49,275 nt of DNA, from positions 1 to 49,275 of the forward strand of contig RXIX01000013.1 of NCBI GenBank assembly GCA_003989075.1, given 5' to 3'. The stretch comes from Candidatus Competibacteraceae bacterium. Its GTDB lineage: Bacteria > Pseudomonadota > Gammaproteobacteria > Competibacterales > Competibacteraceae. Under the pieces are notes generated by a model. That model saw only the letters and a list, made by a program, of their open reading frames with translations, was not told the origin of the DNA and ran no database searches. The position numbers and the translations under genes were made by a program. Of this stretch, positions 9,483-17,716 are shown in pieces. Every line of letters starts with the position of its first letter. Position 1 is the stretch's first letter.

Positions 9483-10727
9483 TCAATTTGGCTTGGCTGT
9501 TTCGGTTTGATTGACCAGCAGTTTGCCGAAAGTATCCCACAATGGCCCATAAATAAGCTGGGAATCCAACTCACCCCGGCTGGCAACTACGGCATCAAGC
9601 CAGCCATCACTATCCACATCAGCCAGTTCGACTCGATTCGGCGGATTTTTCAGCGGCAACATTATAGTATCGAAGCTACCCGGCGATTCCCGGCGTTCCC
9701 GGTACAACACCAGCGCACGAATCCCTCCCGCCAGCAGATAGCGGCCACCCTGATCCTGACCCACCGCCAGCGTATGCACACCCACCGGCCCTGGATAGGA
9801 GATCGGTTGACTTTGGGTAAATTGCCCCTGTCCATCATTCAGCAGTACGACGATTGTCGGCTGCGTGGACATCGGCACCAGCAGATCGATTTTGTTATCC
9901 TGGTTGATGTCCATCGGCACGACATGACGCGGCCAACCGTCCTTCAAATCGGCCAACTCGCGCAAGCGCGGCGTCTGTTCGGGACCGGCGTACTCGATTG
10001 CCCAAACCTTGCTGTCCCAGAATGTCGGGAAAACCAGTTCATTGATCCCATCGCCATTCAAGTCAGCTACACGTGCCGGCCGTGGATCCTTGCTCGTTGG
10101 AATCTTCACAACGGATTTGGCCTGGCCCTGTTCCGGGTCGAAATCGCGCACCAATGTCAACGCTGAGCCCGTATAAGGCATGACCGCCAGGCTCAAGCGG
10201 CCCCAATCGGGCCAGACAAACGGCGTGCTGCCCAGCGGATGATCCTGGTTATTATCGGACACCAGGCTCAACATCCCATCAGGCTGTGCCGCAACCACCC
10301 GGAGCTTGCCTATCCCTTCGCCATTGATCAGGTAGCGCTTCGGGGCGCCAGGTAGCGCGATCGTATCGTTTGGATGAAAACCAGTGATTTCCTGCGCCTC
10401 ATTCGCTACAAAGCGCCGGTTTTCCACTTGGCGGAAAACCCGGATTGAATTGTCGCCATGGGAGGTAAACGCCAGATCAAGGCGGCCATCACCGGTCAGG
10501 TCGTCGACGAGGACGTGAAACGCTCCTTCCGCTACCAGAAAACGGCTATAGCGGCCATCCGGGTCGTCCCGGACGGGCTGTGTTGCAGTAGGGTCCGCAG
10601 ATAAAGGAGCCTGAGTCGTCTGGACGGGCGCAGTCTGATCTTGTACAGGGGCAGCTACTGATAACTGTATATCCGCCAGAAACCAAAATCCCATCATCAA
10701 GGTCAATAGAATTTTTTTTTGCATCAT
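9483..10727 (-). CDS. Exported FG-GAP/VCBS-like repeat protein
   Basis: The product (about 414 aa) starts with MMQKKILLTLMMGFWF, a signal peptide ending near LSVAA. Several repeats of beta-propeller type with calcium-binding-like Asp motifs follow: LTGDGRLDLAF, LNGDGINELVFP, INQDNKIDLLVP and VDSDGWLDAVV. These are the D-x-(D/N)-x-(D/N)-G-x-x-D pattern of FG-GAP/VCBS repeats seen in integrin-like and secreted adhesive or lectin-like proteins. ATG 10727 has GGGG eight bases before it. It is placed 79 bases upstream of the PPIase gene. Secreted beta-propellers often need a type II system, which is encoded nearby, so this is a candidate substrate; that is inference. No enzyme motif is visible. 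Confidence 0.83.
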   Translation of the reverse strand: MMQKKILLTLMMGFWFLADIQLSVAAPVQDQTAPVQTTQAPLSADPTATQPVRDDPDGRYSRFLVAEGAFHVLVDDLTGDGRLDLAFTSHGDNSIRVFRQVENRRFVANEAQEITGFHPNDTIALPGAPKRYLINGEGIGKLRVVAAQPDGMLSLVSDNNQDHPLGSTPFVWPDWGRLSLAVMPYTGSALTLVRDFDPEQGQAKSVVKIPTSKDPRPARVADLNGDGINELVFPTFWDSKVWAIEYAGPEQTPRLRELADLKDGWPRHVVPMDINQDNKIDLLVPMSTQPTIVVLLNDGQGQFTQSQPISYPGPVGVHTLAVGQDQGGRYLLAGGIRALVLYRERRESPGSFDTIMLPLKNPPNRVELADVDSDGWLDAVVASRGELDSQLIYGPLWDTFGKLLVNQTETAKPN

Positions 10728-10752
10728 ATGGCATACCCCGTCCCCAAAAAAC

Positions 10753-10780
10753 AAAAACGGCGCACGAAGCGTACGCCGTT
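10753..10780 (-). terminator. Intrinsic terminator of the 347-aa exported protein gene
   Basis: On the minus strand an 11-bp stem (one mismatch) built from AACGGCG and CGCCGTT with a short CTTCG-type turn is followed directly by TTTTT. It lies about 50 bases after the stop of the upstream gene and just before the start of the FG-GAP gene, so it separates the two transcripts at least in part. Confidence 0.8.
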
Positions 10781-10829
10781 ATTTGTTGCGGACACTCAAA
10801 CGAGTATCCGCAGTTACTGCTGGCAGAGC

Positions 10830-11873
10830 TTAATTCCCCGTCGGCGGAGTAATCACACCACGCTCTTGAGCCAGTTCGGTCTGAATCTGCTCTTGGGTGG
10901 AACCCGCAACACCGACCAGACTGAAGGCAAAACCGCCACGCGACTGGTTGGGGGTGGTGGTGGACGTGTAGCCATCCTTGAGGTTGAACAGCACAAACCC
11001 GGTATCAGCCAGGCCATCCACGATCGTGCCCGTGTAAATACCCTTGCCGGTCGCCGTGGGCGACACTTGCAGGATGTTTAGCTCATTCGGGATGCTAGTC
11101 CGAGCCGAGAAGGCCACTTCATTGCCATCATAAACCAGGATACCCTGGGTTTTGCGCGCATCGCTGTTTTCCGGGAACCACAGCACGAAATCGGTGCTGC
11201 CCACCGGGTTGGCGCCCAGATAGTAACGCAGGCTGAAGAGGCCCGCATCACCGGTGTTGACCGGCAGCTCCATGCCAGCCGTGACCGGGTTGACATCACT
11301 CACGAATGCGCCGTTGTGCTCCACTTCATCACGGTCATCATCATCGACATCGTCGATCATCGGAAGCACAGGGATGTAGGCCTGAGTAGCCCAGTTGCCC
11401 CGGATCTGATAGGCAGCCGCATACAGAATCTTGCCACTCGGCACAGTGGGAGATGCATCGTTATCAGTGATCACCAAGTAGCCCGGGGTGTTCTGAGCGC
11501 TGGGCAGATTCGCGGTGATGGCAGCGAAGTCGAAGGGTACGAAGTCTTCGCAGGTCACGGGCAGGGTGCCGTCAACGATCTCGACACTCTTAATATCGAA
11601 GAAATACCAGTGCAGCTTGCCGGCGCAGCTGGTGCTGGTCTTGGCGGAAGCAGTCAGGGTCGGGAACTGGAGCTGGTCAACCGCAACCTTATCCGGGCTG
11701 GCACTGATGATGCCAACCATGGTATTGATCTTGCCGGAGCCGGTCGTGATCACGTACGGAACCAGCAGCGCGTCGCCCGGCTCACCCTGGATCACCGCCT
11801 GAGCAGCGCCGGAAGCGCCAAGAGCAGCCGCGACTGCCGCCGCTACACCAAACTTCTTGAACTTCGTCAACAT
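10830..11873 (-). CDS. Exported protein of unknown function, probably well expressed
   Basis: This 347-aa protein starts with a textbook signal peptide, MLTKFKKFGVAAAVAAALG, ending in SGAAQA; the mature protein would begin VIQGEPGDALLVPYVI. The mature part looks beta-rich, with two early Cys, a phrase LHWYFFDIKSVE, and a very acidic patch at about 168-180 (DDVDDDDRDEVE). Proteins that open with a similar 'G-(D/E)-A-L-L-V-P' phrase occur as unnamed exported proteins in related bacteria, as far as I recall; no function is known to me. It has a strong AAGGAG ribosome site, its own promoter-like sequence and terminator, and lies just downstream of gspD. It may be a type II secretion substrate or a surface protein. 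Confidence 0.85.
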   Translation of the reverse strand: MLTKFKKFGVAAAVAAALGASGAAQAVIQGEPGDALLVPYVITTGSGKINTMVGIISASPDKVAVDQLQFPTLTASAKTSTSCAGKLHWYFFDIKSVEIVDGTLPVTCEDFVPFDFAAITANLPSAQNTPGYLVITDNDASPTVPSGKILYAAAYQIRGNWATQAYIPVLPMIDDVDDDDRDEVEHNGAFVSDVNPVTAGMELPVNTGDAGLFSLRYYLGANPVGSTDFVLWFPENSDARKTQGILVYDGNEVAFSARTSIPNELNILQVSPTATGKGIYTGTIVDGLADTGFVLFNLKDGYTSTTTPNQSRGGFAFSLVGVAGSTQEQIQTELAQERGVITPPTGN

Positions 11874-11936
11874 GTCGTAACTCCTTGAGGTTGCTTCGCA
11901 CGAGCGCTTATCGAAAAAGCTTAACTACTGTTCCGA

Positions 11937-11965
11937 AGACTACATGGAAACTTAGCCGGTGTCAA
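11937..11965 (-). promoter_or_regulatory. Sigma70-like promoter for the 347-aa exported protein
   Basis: On the minus strand a perfect TTGACA -35 box (11965-11960) is followed after 17 bases by TAGTCT (11942-11937), a weak -10 box. Transcription would start near 11930, giving a leader of about 57 bases. A small hairpin (GTTGC/GCAAC) lies upstream at about 11981-11995. The AT-rich 248-base gap between gspD and this gene supports an independent promoter. Confidence 0.55.
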
Positions 11966-12121
11966 CACTACAACATCATTTTGTTGCTTACGCAACAGCT
12001 TTTATCCTTACAACAAAAGAACGGCTTGTGCGTAATTTATCGGATAGCAAGCCTAAAATGCAAGAATGACTTGTATCTTAGCAGATTATCTCTGCAGCCG
12101 TTGTTCTGCTGCAACAGCAAA

Positions 12122-14506
12122 TCATGACGCGGGCAGCACCGGCACCACCAACTGCATCTTGCGCTTGATCTCCTCGGTTGCCTGGGTGGCCTCCTGGCTG
12201 TCCTGTACCACCCGGGGCGTGATCAGCACGATCAGCTCGGTACGATCGACGGTCTCAGTGGTATTGCCAAACAGCGCACCAACCACCGGGATCTTGTACA
12301 GCACCGGGATACCGTTTTGTCCGTCGCTACGGTTATCACGGATCAGCCCGCCCAGCACCAGAGTCTGGCCGCTCTTGACCGTGACTTTGCTCTGCACGCT
12401 ACGCTGCAGGAACGAGCGCTGCTTCGAGGCCACCGAACCGGTCTGAGCGACATCGACCAGCGGCCCAACATCAGTCACCAGTTGTTTGATCGTCATGTTG
12501 ACCATGCCACCGGTGTGGATCTGCGGCAACACGTCCAGTACCACACCGGTATCTTTGTAGGTAGTGCCGCCCGAAGTGGTGACATTATTGACCGTGGTCG
12601 TGCCGGAAGGAATCGGCTGCTGGGTACCCACCTGGATCACCGCCTGCTGGTTATCCTGCACCATCACCTGCGGCGAGGACAGCACCTTGACCTTGGAATC
12701 GCTGGCCAGCGCGGTTAACAGCGCGTTGACCTTGCCGGAGGTATCGGCGACTGCGTAGGAAAATTGCCCGGATGAGATGTTCTTGAGCGCGTCGGTCAGG
12801 TTCAGGGTATTGGTCAGGCCCAGTGAGCCATAGCCGGTCTGGTCACTGCCGATGTAGTTATTGAAAAACCACTGCAAACCATACTGCAGGTTACCCGTCA
12901 GGGTCACTTCGGCGATGGTGGCCTCGATCAACACCTGGCGCGGGCTGACGTCGATCTTTTCCAGGGTGGAATTGATACGCTCGTAGTTCTGCGCCGTGGC
13001 CCAGATCAGCAGGGAATTGTTGTCGGTATCGGCAACAATCCGCACTTCTTCCATGCCAGCACTGGGACCGCCGGCACCGATACTGCTGACTCCCGATCCC
13101 GATCCGCCGCCGGCGCGGTTGCTGCCGCTGGTCGTACTGGTACCGGTTCCGAAGCCGCCACCGCTGGCACCGCCCAGACTGCTGCTCACGCTACTGCTCG
13201 AACCACCCAGAGTGCTGGCACTGCTCGACAGGGACGAAGTGCCCGTGCCGCTGCCCAGACTGCTCGAACCGCTCAGGCCACCCGACAGCCCACCACCGCT
13301 GGACAACTGGGTTGATTTCAGACCCGGCGCTACTTCGCCACCGCGCCCGGTTCCGGTTCCACCACCCAGGTTAAACAAGCCGTTAAGCAACTCGGCCATG
13401 TACGCCGCACGGTTATGCTGCACGTGATACACATACAACCGTTCGCCACCAATGCCATCCAGCCGTTCGATCCAGGTCGCGACTTCGCGCAGGTATTCCT
13501 TCTGCGGCGTAATCACCAGCACCGCATTCAGCTTGTTCAGCGGCACGAAACGCAGCAGCCCGGCGATTGGCGTCCCGGACCCCTCGCCCAGCAACTGATT
13601 CAACTGGGTGGCCATGGCCTGGCTATCGACATTGCGCAGCCGGAACATGCCGATCGACATGCCCTTCAGCCAATTGACGTCAAAGGTGTCAATGGTGGAC
13701 TGCACGCCGGTGAGTTCCGTCGCAGTGCCGGCCAGCACCAGCAGGTTGCGATTGGTATCGGCGCGCAGGACACCGCCCTCGGGGAGAAAGGGCGCGATGA
13801 TGGTCTGCATCTCGGCGGCGCTGACATAACGCAAGGGAATGATGCGCACGCCAAAACCGACGCCGCCGCCTCCCAGACGCGCGCCCTGGTTGCCCAGACG
13901 CACGGCACCAGCCGCAGGCACCACCCGGTACACGCCACCCTCGCGCACCAGCACGGCATTATTCATGCGCAGCAGGGTTTCCAGAGTCGGCAGCAGTTGA
14001 TCGGCGGCCAGTGGCCGACTGGTCTGCACCGTCACCTCACCCTGCACCTGTGGGTCAATGACGTAGTTTTCCTTCAGCGTCTCGAACACCACCTTGACCA
14101 CGTCGCGAATGCTGGCGCCTTCAAAGTTAAGCGTCACGCCTGCGCCCGGCGCCGTGGCAGTCACCGCTGCCGGCTTGGCAGCGGCGGCGCGGTTGATGAA
14201 CTGGCCGCTGCCCGAGGCCACCAGGCTGGCCGGCGATGCGGTTTCAGTTCCGGTTTGCGCATCCGGTTGCGTAAACGAAAGGGTCTCAACCGCGGGGCCT
14301 GGCAATGGCGTTGCCGTCAATTGCAACGGTGTGCCCGCTGCCGGATGACTCGTCGGCGCTGGCGCTGCCGCGTTCGGATCCACCGTACTGGCCTGATCCG
14401 TCGTCTCGGGGGGCGTGGCGCAGGCGCTCAGCAGCAGCGCCAGCACCAGCCCGGGGGCACGCGATGTAACGGAGGTTCTGCTCAATGGACTGTGCTCTTC
14501 TTGCAT
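12122..14506 (-). CDS. gspD: Type II secretion secretin GspD
   Basis: GspD forms the outer-membrane channel of the type II system. The chosen ATG 14506 gives 794 aa with a lipoprotein signal (VLALLLSAC, lipobox Cys near residue 29). Then come N0 (VTLNFEGASIRDVVKVVFETL), N1-N3 modules with repeated phrases such as AAEMQTIIAPFLPEGG and VVITPQKEYLREVATWIERL, and the secretin domain (VLIEATIAEVTL; VLSSPQVMVQDNQQAVIQVG; VKSGQTLVLGGLIRDN; VLIVLITPRVV-like end). Between residues about 380 and 482 a Gly/Ser-rich, low-complexity insertion interrupts the N3 region. The open frame runs 95 codons upstream inside gspC but is Cys/Arg-rich nonsense. It starts 7 bases after the gspC stop. As a predicted lipoprotein it may not need a separate pilotin. 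Confidence 0.95.
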   Translation of the reverse strand: MQEEHSPLSRTSVTSRAPGLVLALLLSACATPPETTDQASTVDPNAAAPAPTSHPAAGTPLQLTATPLPGPAVETLSFTQPDAQTGTETASPASLVASGSGQFINRAAAAKPAAVTATAPGAGVTLNFEGASIRDVVKVVFETLKENYVIDPQVQGEVTVQTSRPLAADQLLPTLETLLRMNNAVLVREGGVYRVVPAAGAVRLGNQGARLGGGGVGFGVRIIPLRYVSAAEMQTIIAPFLPEGGVLRADTNRNLLVLAGTATELTGVQSTIDTFDVNWLKGMSIGMFRLRNVDSQAMATQLNQLLGEGSGTPIAGLLRFVPLNKLNAVLVITPQKEYLREVATWIERLDGIGGERLYVYHVQHNRAAYMAELLNGLFNLGGGTGTGRGGEVAPGLKSTQLSSGGGLSGGLSGSSSLGSGTGTSSLSSSASTLGGSSSSVSSSLGGASGGGFGTGTSTTSGSNRAGGGSGSGVSSIGAGGPSAGMEEVRIVADTDNNSLLIWATAQNYERINSTLEKIDVSPRQVLIEATIAEVTLTGNLQYGLQWFFNNYIGSDQTGYGSLGLTNTLNLTDALKNISSGQFSYAVADTSGKVNALLTALASDSKVKVLSSPQVMVQDNQQAVIQVGTQQPIPSGTTTVNNVTTSGGTTYKDTGVVLDVLPQIHTGGMVNMTIKQLVTDVGPLVDVAQTGSVASKQRSFLQRSVQSKVTVKSGQTLVLGGLIRDNRSDGQNGIPVLYKIPVVGALFGNTTETVDRTELIVLITPRVVQDSQEATQATEEIKRKMQLVVPVLPAS

Positions 14507-14513
14507 CACATCA

Positions 14514-15077
14514 TCATCGTGGAATCGGCAGCGCAGATGGCAGCGCCGCGGGATTCGGCGGCGGCATGCCACCGGTCGTCGCCGACCCCGGTTTTTTCGG
14601 AGTTGCCGACGGTCGCAGCAGCGGCAACTCGCGAGTCTGATCGCCCTTGCGCAGCACCACGCGATCGGCCCGCACAGCGTCCAGACGCCAGCCATCGACC
14701 TGCTCACCCTGGCGAATCCGCACCACTTTTTCCTTGGGATCCTGCGGGCGCAACAGCGCGGCACTTCGACCGGGCAGCAGCACCACGCCAATCAGATCCA
14801 GCGGGCGCTCGACGCTTTCCGGTGCGGGTGGCGGCGGCAACGGTTCATCCTGCTCAGGGCGGCGCGCTTCGACAAACAGCGGCCGCGCGTTGATATCCTG
14901 GTAGCGCGCTGCTGCCGGCGGTCGGAATGATTCCTGCAGCGGCACTGTAACGGTTGCAGGCGCAACCGCAGGCCGCGCCGGCAGACGCGGTGGATGGCGC
15001 CATTCCAGTATCAGGCTCGCACTGGCCGCAAGTGCGACCATGAACCAGAACAGTGCCCAGAACCATCGCGCCGACAT
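14514..15077 (-). CDS. gspC: Type II secretion inner-membrane protein GspC (short form)
   Basis: The product has 187 aa: a single N-terminal membrane helix (FWALFWFMVALAASASLIL), a Pro-rich periplasmic linker, a homology region with the pattern PLDLIGVVLLPGRSAALLR and KVVRIRQGEQVDGWRLDAV, then a Pro/Ala-rich tail. The homology region is the piece of GspC that touches the secretin N0 domain. No PDZ or coiled-coil domain follows, so it is a short GspC (XpsN/'protein N'-like). It starts immediately at the gspM stop and is followed by gspD, as expected for partners that bind each other. Placing C-D at the end of the operon rather than at the front differs from the Klebsiella or Vibrio order. Confidence 0.85.
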   Translation of the reverse strand: MSARWFWALFWFMVALAASASLILEWRHPPRLPARPAVAPATVTVPLQESFRPPAAARYQDINARPLFVEARRPEQDEPLPPPPAPESVERPLDLIGVVLLPGRSAALLRPQDPKEKVVRIRQGEQVDGWRLDAVRADRVVLRKGDQTRELPLLRPSATPKKPGSATTGGMPPPNPAALPSALPIPR

Positions 15078-15674
15078 CTAGCCGCCTTCCCGGGGCAGAT
15101 AGCCCGACACTTCAAACTGCGCGTTCAATTGCACCCGCGTATAGTTTGCGCTCTCATTATTGGGCAGCCGTGGCCGGAACAGTCGGGCGCTCAATTCGAG
15201 ATTATCAATAAAAAGCAGGGGCTGTTGCGTTTCCAGCGCATATAGAATGCCCTGCAGCGCAGAAACACCACACTGCACACCAACACCGATACTGATGCGC
15301 AACACCCCGCCCTCTTCAACCACCGGCAGCACCTGCGCGCTCAACAGCTCACCGCCTGCAGCTTCAACCGTTCTCTTGACGCGCTGCTGCAGCTCAGCCG
15401 CAGCCAGCGGCGGTGCATTCCCCGGCAGGAACTGAGCGGCGTTGCTCTGGTCAGCGCGCAGATCGGCAATCACCTGTTCCAGCTGTGGCTTCAGCGCCGC
15501 CATCCGCTGTAGGCGCAACAGCCGATCCTGCAACTGCTCAATGTGGGCCTGATAGAAGCGGTGCTGCTCCAGCCACAGCCGTCCGCCCAGTGCCAGCAGC
15601 GCCAGCAGCGCCAGCAGCAGCAGCAGCGCTGCCAGACGCTGCACGATTCCCGGCGTCGCAGTCGTAGCGCTCAT
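15078..15674 (-). CDS. gspM: Type II secretion protein GspM
   Basis: This 198-aa bitopic protein has a short cytoplasmic start, a Leu/Ala-rich membrane helix (LAALLLLLALLALLALGG), a coiled-coil-like stretch (HIEQLQDRLLRLQRMAAL) and a ferredoxin-like periplasmic domain ending PREGG. It is the GspM/PilO-type partner of GspL in the inner-membrane platform. Its ATG overlaps the gspL stop (ATGA) and gspC starts directly after it, so the three are co-translated. Assignment rests on architecture and position; sequence alone is weakly diagnostic. Confidence 0.85.
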   Translation of the reverse strand: MSATTATPGIVQRLAALLLLLALLALLALGGRLWLEQHRFYQAHIEQLQDRLLRLQRMAALKPQLEQVIADLRADQSNAAQFLPGNAPPLAAAELQQRVKRTVEAAGGELLSAQVLPVVEEGGVLRISIGVGVQCGVSALQGILYALETQQPLLFIDNLELSARLFRPRLPNNESANYTRVQLNAQFEVSGYLPREGG

Positions 15675-16756
15675 GGCTGCTCCGGCGCAATGCGCGCACC
15701 GAGAACAAAACGCTCCTTGCCGCTGCGGCGATCATTGGTCACCGGCGAGGCAAAGGCTGCACCACTGAACAGCTTTGAATTCTCAATCAGACCGATCATT
15801 ATCGAAGCATTAGCGGCCTGGCCGATTATCTGCAGGGTGTCATTCCTGACCTGCAGCCGCTCCAGCCAGGCGCTATCCGGTACCACTGCCGTCAATTCGC
15901 GCAGCACATCGATGAGCGATGGCCGACTGCGCTTTTTCTGCAGCAGAAAGCGCGAAGACTCAATCGATTTTTCCAGGCGCTCCTGCAAGGCAAGCACCTG
16001 ACCGCCTTGGCGCTGCAGGGTCTCAACCTGTTTCTGCAGCGTAGTCACCAGCGTCCGTTGCTGCCATAAGGGCAACAGAATCGCCGCTACCACCAGCATC
16101 AGGCTCACACTCACCAGAGCTGCATACAAGCGCGCCGCCAGCATGCCGCGCCGGGGCCGCTGTTCTGGAGGCAACAGGTTCAGACCCACACGGCAGCCGG
16201 CGACATCAACAACATCCGGGACCACGCCAACTGCCGCCAGTGCCGCCAGTGCGTGATCTACATCTGGACGCGGCAGGGCGGTCAGCTCGACCCGGATGCG
16301 CCGCTGCTCAGGGTAATGCTCGACAGGCAGGACATCGTAATACAGTTGCCCCACCGTGAAGGGTGTCAGGCGATCCATCTCAAAACCCAGCACCTGCCGC
16401 AGCCTGCCTGCTGCCGCCTCCGGCAGAGTCACACTGCGCACCAGCGCCTGGTCGGCGGCGAGTCGCAACACAATATGCACTGGGTGCTCGGCACGAATCC
16501 GCTTGCGCAGCAGCTCCCGCTCCAACTCGGACCAGGACCACTCCGCAACCCGCTCCAGCGATGCCGGACCATTGCGCTGCCGCGACAGAACCAGACCCTC
16601 CGGACCTGGTTCCAGAACCACCTGCCGGGCCACCCCCGACAGCGCACGGCGCAGGCGTGCCGGCAGCCACGCCAGCAAACCCTGGCGCCACCAGCGCCAG
16701 AAGGCGGCGAGGCTCCAGTCGGAACCAATCTTGACTTGCAGCTTCGATGCGCTCAC
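15671..16756 (-). CDS. gspL: Type II secretion protein GspL (PilN-like)
   Basis: The product has 361 aa from a GTG at 16756. A cytoplasmic part to about residue 200 contains VTLPEAAAGRLRQVLGFEMD and LPPEQRPRRG, phrases typical of GspL/PilN-like actin-fold remnants. Then comes a membrane helix (LYAALVSVSLMLVVAAILL), a coiled coil (LVTTLQKQVETLQRQGGQVL) and a periplasmic PilN-like domain (SLIDVLRELTAVVPDSAWLE; LQIIGQAANASIMI). GspL docks the GspE ATPase to the membrane and pairs with GspM, whose gene overlaps its 3' end by four bases. A gap of 63 bases to gspK is among the longer ones in this operon. The cytoplasmic domain is shorter than in classical GspL. Confidence 0.85.
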   Translation of the reverse strand: MSASKLQVKIGSDWSLAAFWRWWRQGLLAWLPARLRRALSGVARQVVLEPGPEGLVLSRQRNGPASLERVAEWSWSELERELLRKRIRAEHPVHIVLRLAADQALVRSVTLPEAAAGRLRQVLGFEMDRLTPFTVGQLYYDVLPVEHYPEQRRIRVELTALPRPDVDHALAALAAVGVVPDVVDVAGCRVGLNLLPPEQRPRRGMLAARLYAALVSVSLMLVVAAILLPLWQQRTLVTTLQKQVETLQRQGGQVLALQERLEKSIESSRFLLQKKRSRPSLIDVLRELTAVVPDSAWLERLQVRNDTLQIIGQAANASIMIGLIENSKLFSGAAFASPVTNDRRSGKERFVLGARIAPEQP

Positions 16757-16819
16757 GAATACCCACGTCTATAGGAAAACACCATTACCCGACCGCCGCC
16801 GCACGTCTGGAGCATAAAC

Positions 16820-17716
16820 CTAGCGCGCCGGATACCAGGACAGCGTGCGCGCTGCCTGTCCCGGCGGCGGATTGCGGGTCGTGGCCACGACCTCAACGCC
16901 CGCGACGGTGCCGGCGCCGGTCTCAGCCAGGGCAGTGATATGATAACTGCCCGATTGGCTGCCGGAAAAAAAAGATTGCTGCTCATCCACGGTTGGCAGC
17001 GGCGGCGCGATCCCCTCGCCAGCAGTACGGACACGTGCGGCGCTGTAATCGGCCAGCGCCTGCTCATTCAGTCCGGTCACCGCCTGCAGCGTCGCCACCG
17101 TAGCCAGCAGCGGATTGATACCGGAGATGCGCGTTGCCACAGTCGCCTGCGCGGCCAGACGCCGGGCGATTTCCGGATCCAGACCCAGCACCTGCTGCAA
17201 CTCCTCGACGCTTTCAAACGGCGCATTCTTGGGACCGACGCGACCGGCGGCCTGATAGGCGGCGCTCTCAGCGCCCTGCGGGCGTGGCTCGTCATCGGGA
17301 TCGCGCCAGTCATCGATCGCCGCTACCAGCCGCTCCAGATCACCCTCGGCGACACCGAGATTGCGCAATACCTGCTGCAGCATGCGCGGGTCGGCCTTGT
17401 TTAGATTGATACGCCCGGCGGCGTCCTCAATGCTGATCCGCACCCGATGCTCACCAAAGCGCCAGTCACGCCAGTCACCGTTAGCCGGCCAGTTGCGCTG
17501 GCTCTCCGGATCGCGCTGCCAGGCCAGGGCATAGGCCACGCCCGCCTCGGCCAGGGCCCGCGCCTGCGCGCGCTCGACCGCGCCGGTTGCCAGCCGGGTC
17601 TCGACGCGCATCGAATAGGCAAAGGCGCCCGCCATCACCGCCAGCAGGGTTACGATCCACAGCACGATCACCAGCACCATACCGCGCGACTGCGGCTTGC
17701 AGACTCGCCGCTTCAC
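16820..17716 (-). CDS. gspK: Minor pseudopilin GspK
   Basis: GspK caps the pseudopilus tip. From GTG 17716, whose GTGA overlaps the gspJ stop, the product is about 298 aa. A basic leader ends in RG, then the prepilin-type helix MVLVIVLWIVTLLAVMAGAF. The conserved Glu at +5 is absent, as usual for GspK. The periplasmic part has the family phrases AGRINLNKADPRMLQQVL and AIDDWRDPDDEPRPQGAE, then a helix-hairpin-helix-like part (NAPFESVEELQQVLGLD). ATG 17680 inside the leader would remove the cleavage site, so the GTG is preferred. Neighbours are gspJ upstream and gspL downstream. Confidence 0.92.
   Translation of the reverse strand: MKRRVCKPQSRGMVLVIVLWIVTLLAVMAGAFAYSMRVETRLATGAVERAQARALAEAGVAYALAWQRDPESQRNWPANGDWRDWRFGEHRVRISIEDAAGRINLNKADPRMLQQVLRNLGVAEGDLERLVAAIDDWRDPDDEPRPQGAESAAYQAAGRVGPKNAPFESVEELQQVLGLDPEIARRLAAQATVATRISGINPLLATVATLQAVTGLNEQALADYSAARVRTAGEGIAPPLPTVDEQQSFFSGSQSGSYHITALAETGAGTVAGVEVVATTRNPPPGQAARTLSWYPAR

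Noticed and set aside
12045..12121. A terminator directly after gspD
   Set aside because: A short TGCAGC/GCTGCA stem is visible, but no T-run follows it.
14507..14791. A 95-codon N-terminal extension of GspD
   Set aside because: It is Cys/Arg-rich, lies inside gspC in another frame, and would bury the lipoprotein signal that begins at 14506.
13415..14893. Plus-strand frames of several hundred codons opposite gspD and gspC (also around 20033-21373 opposite gspF/gspE)
   Set aside because: They are mirror frames of GC-rich genes, with no domains or ribosome sites.
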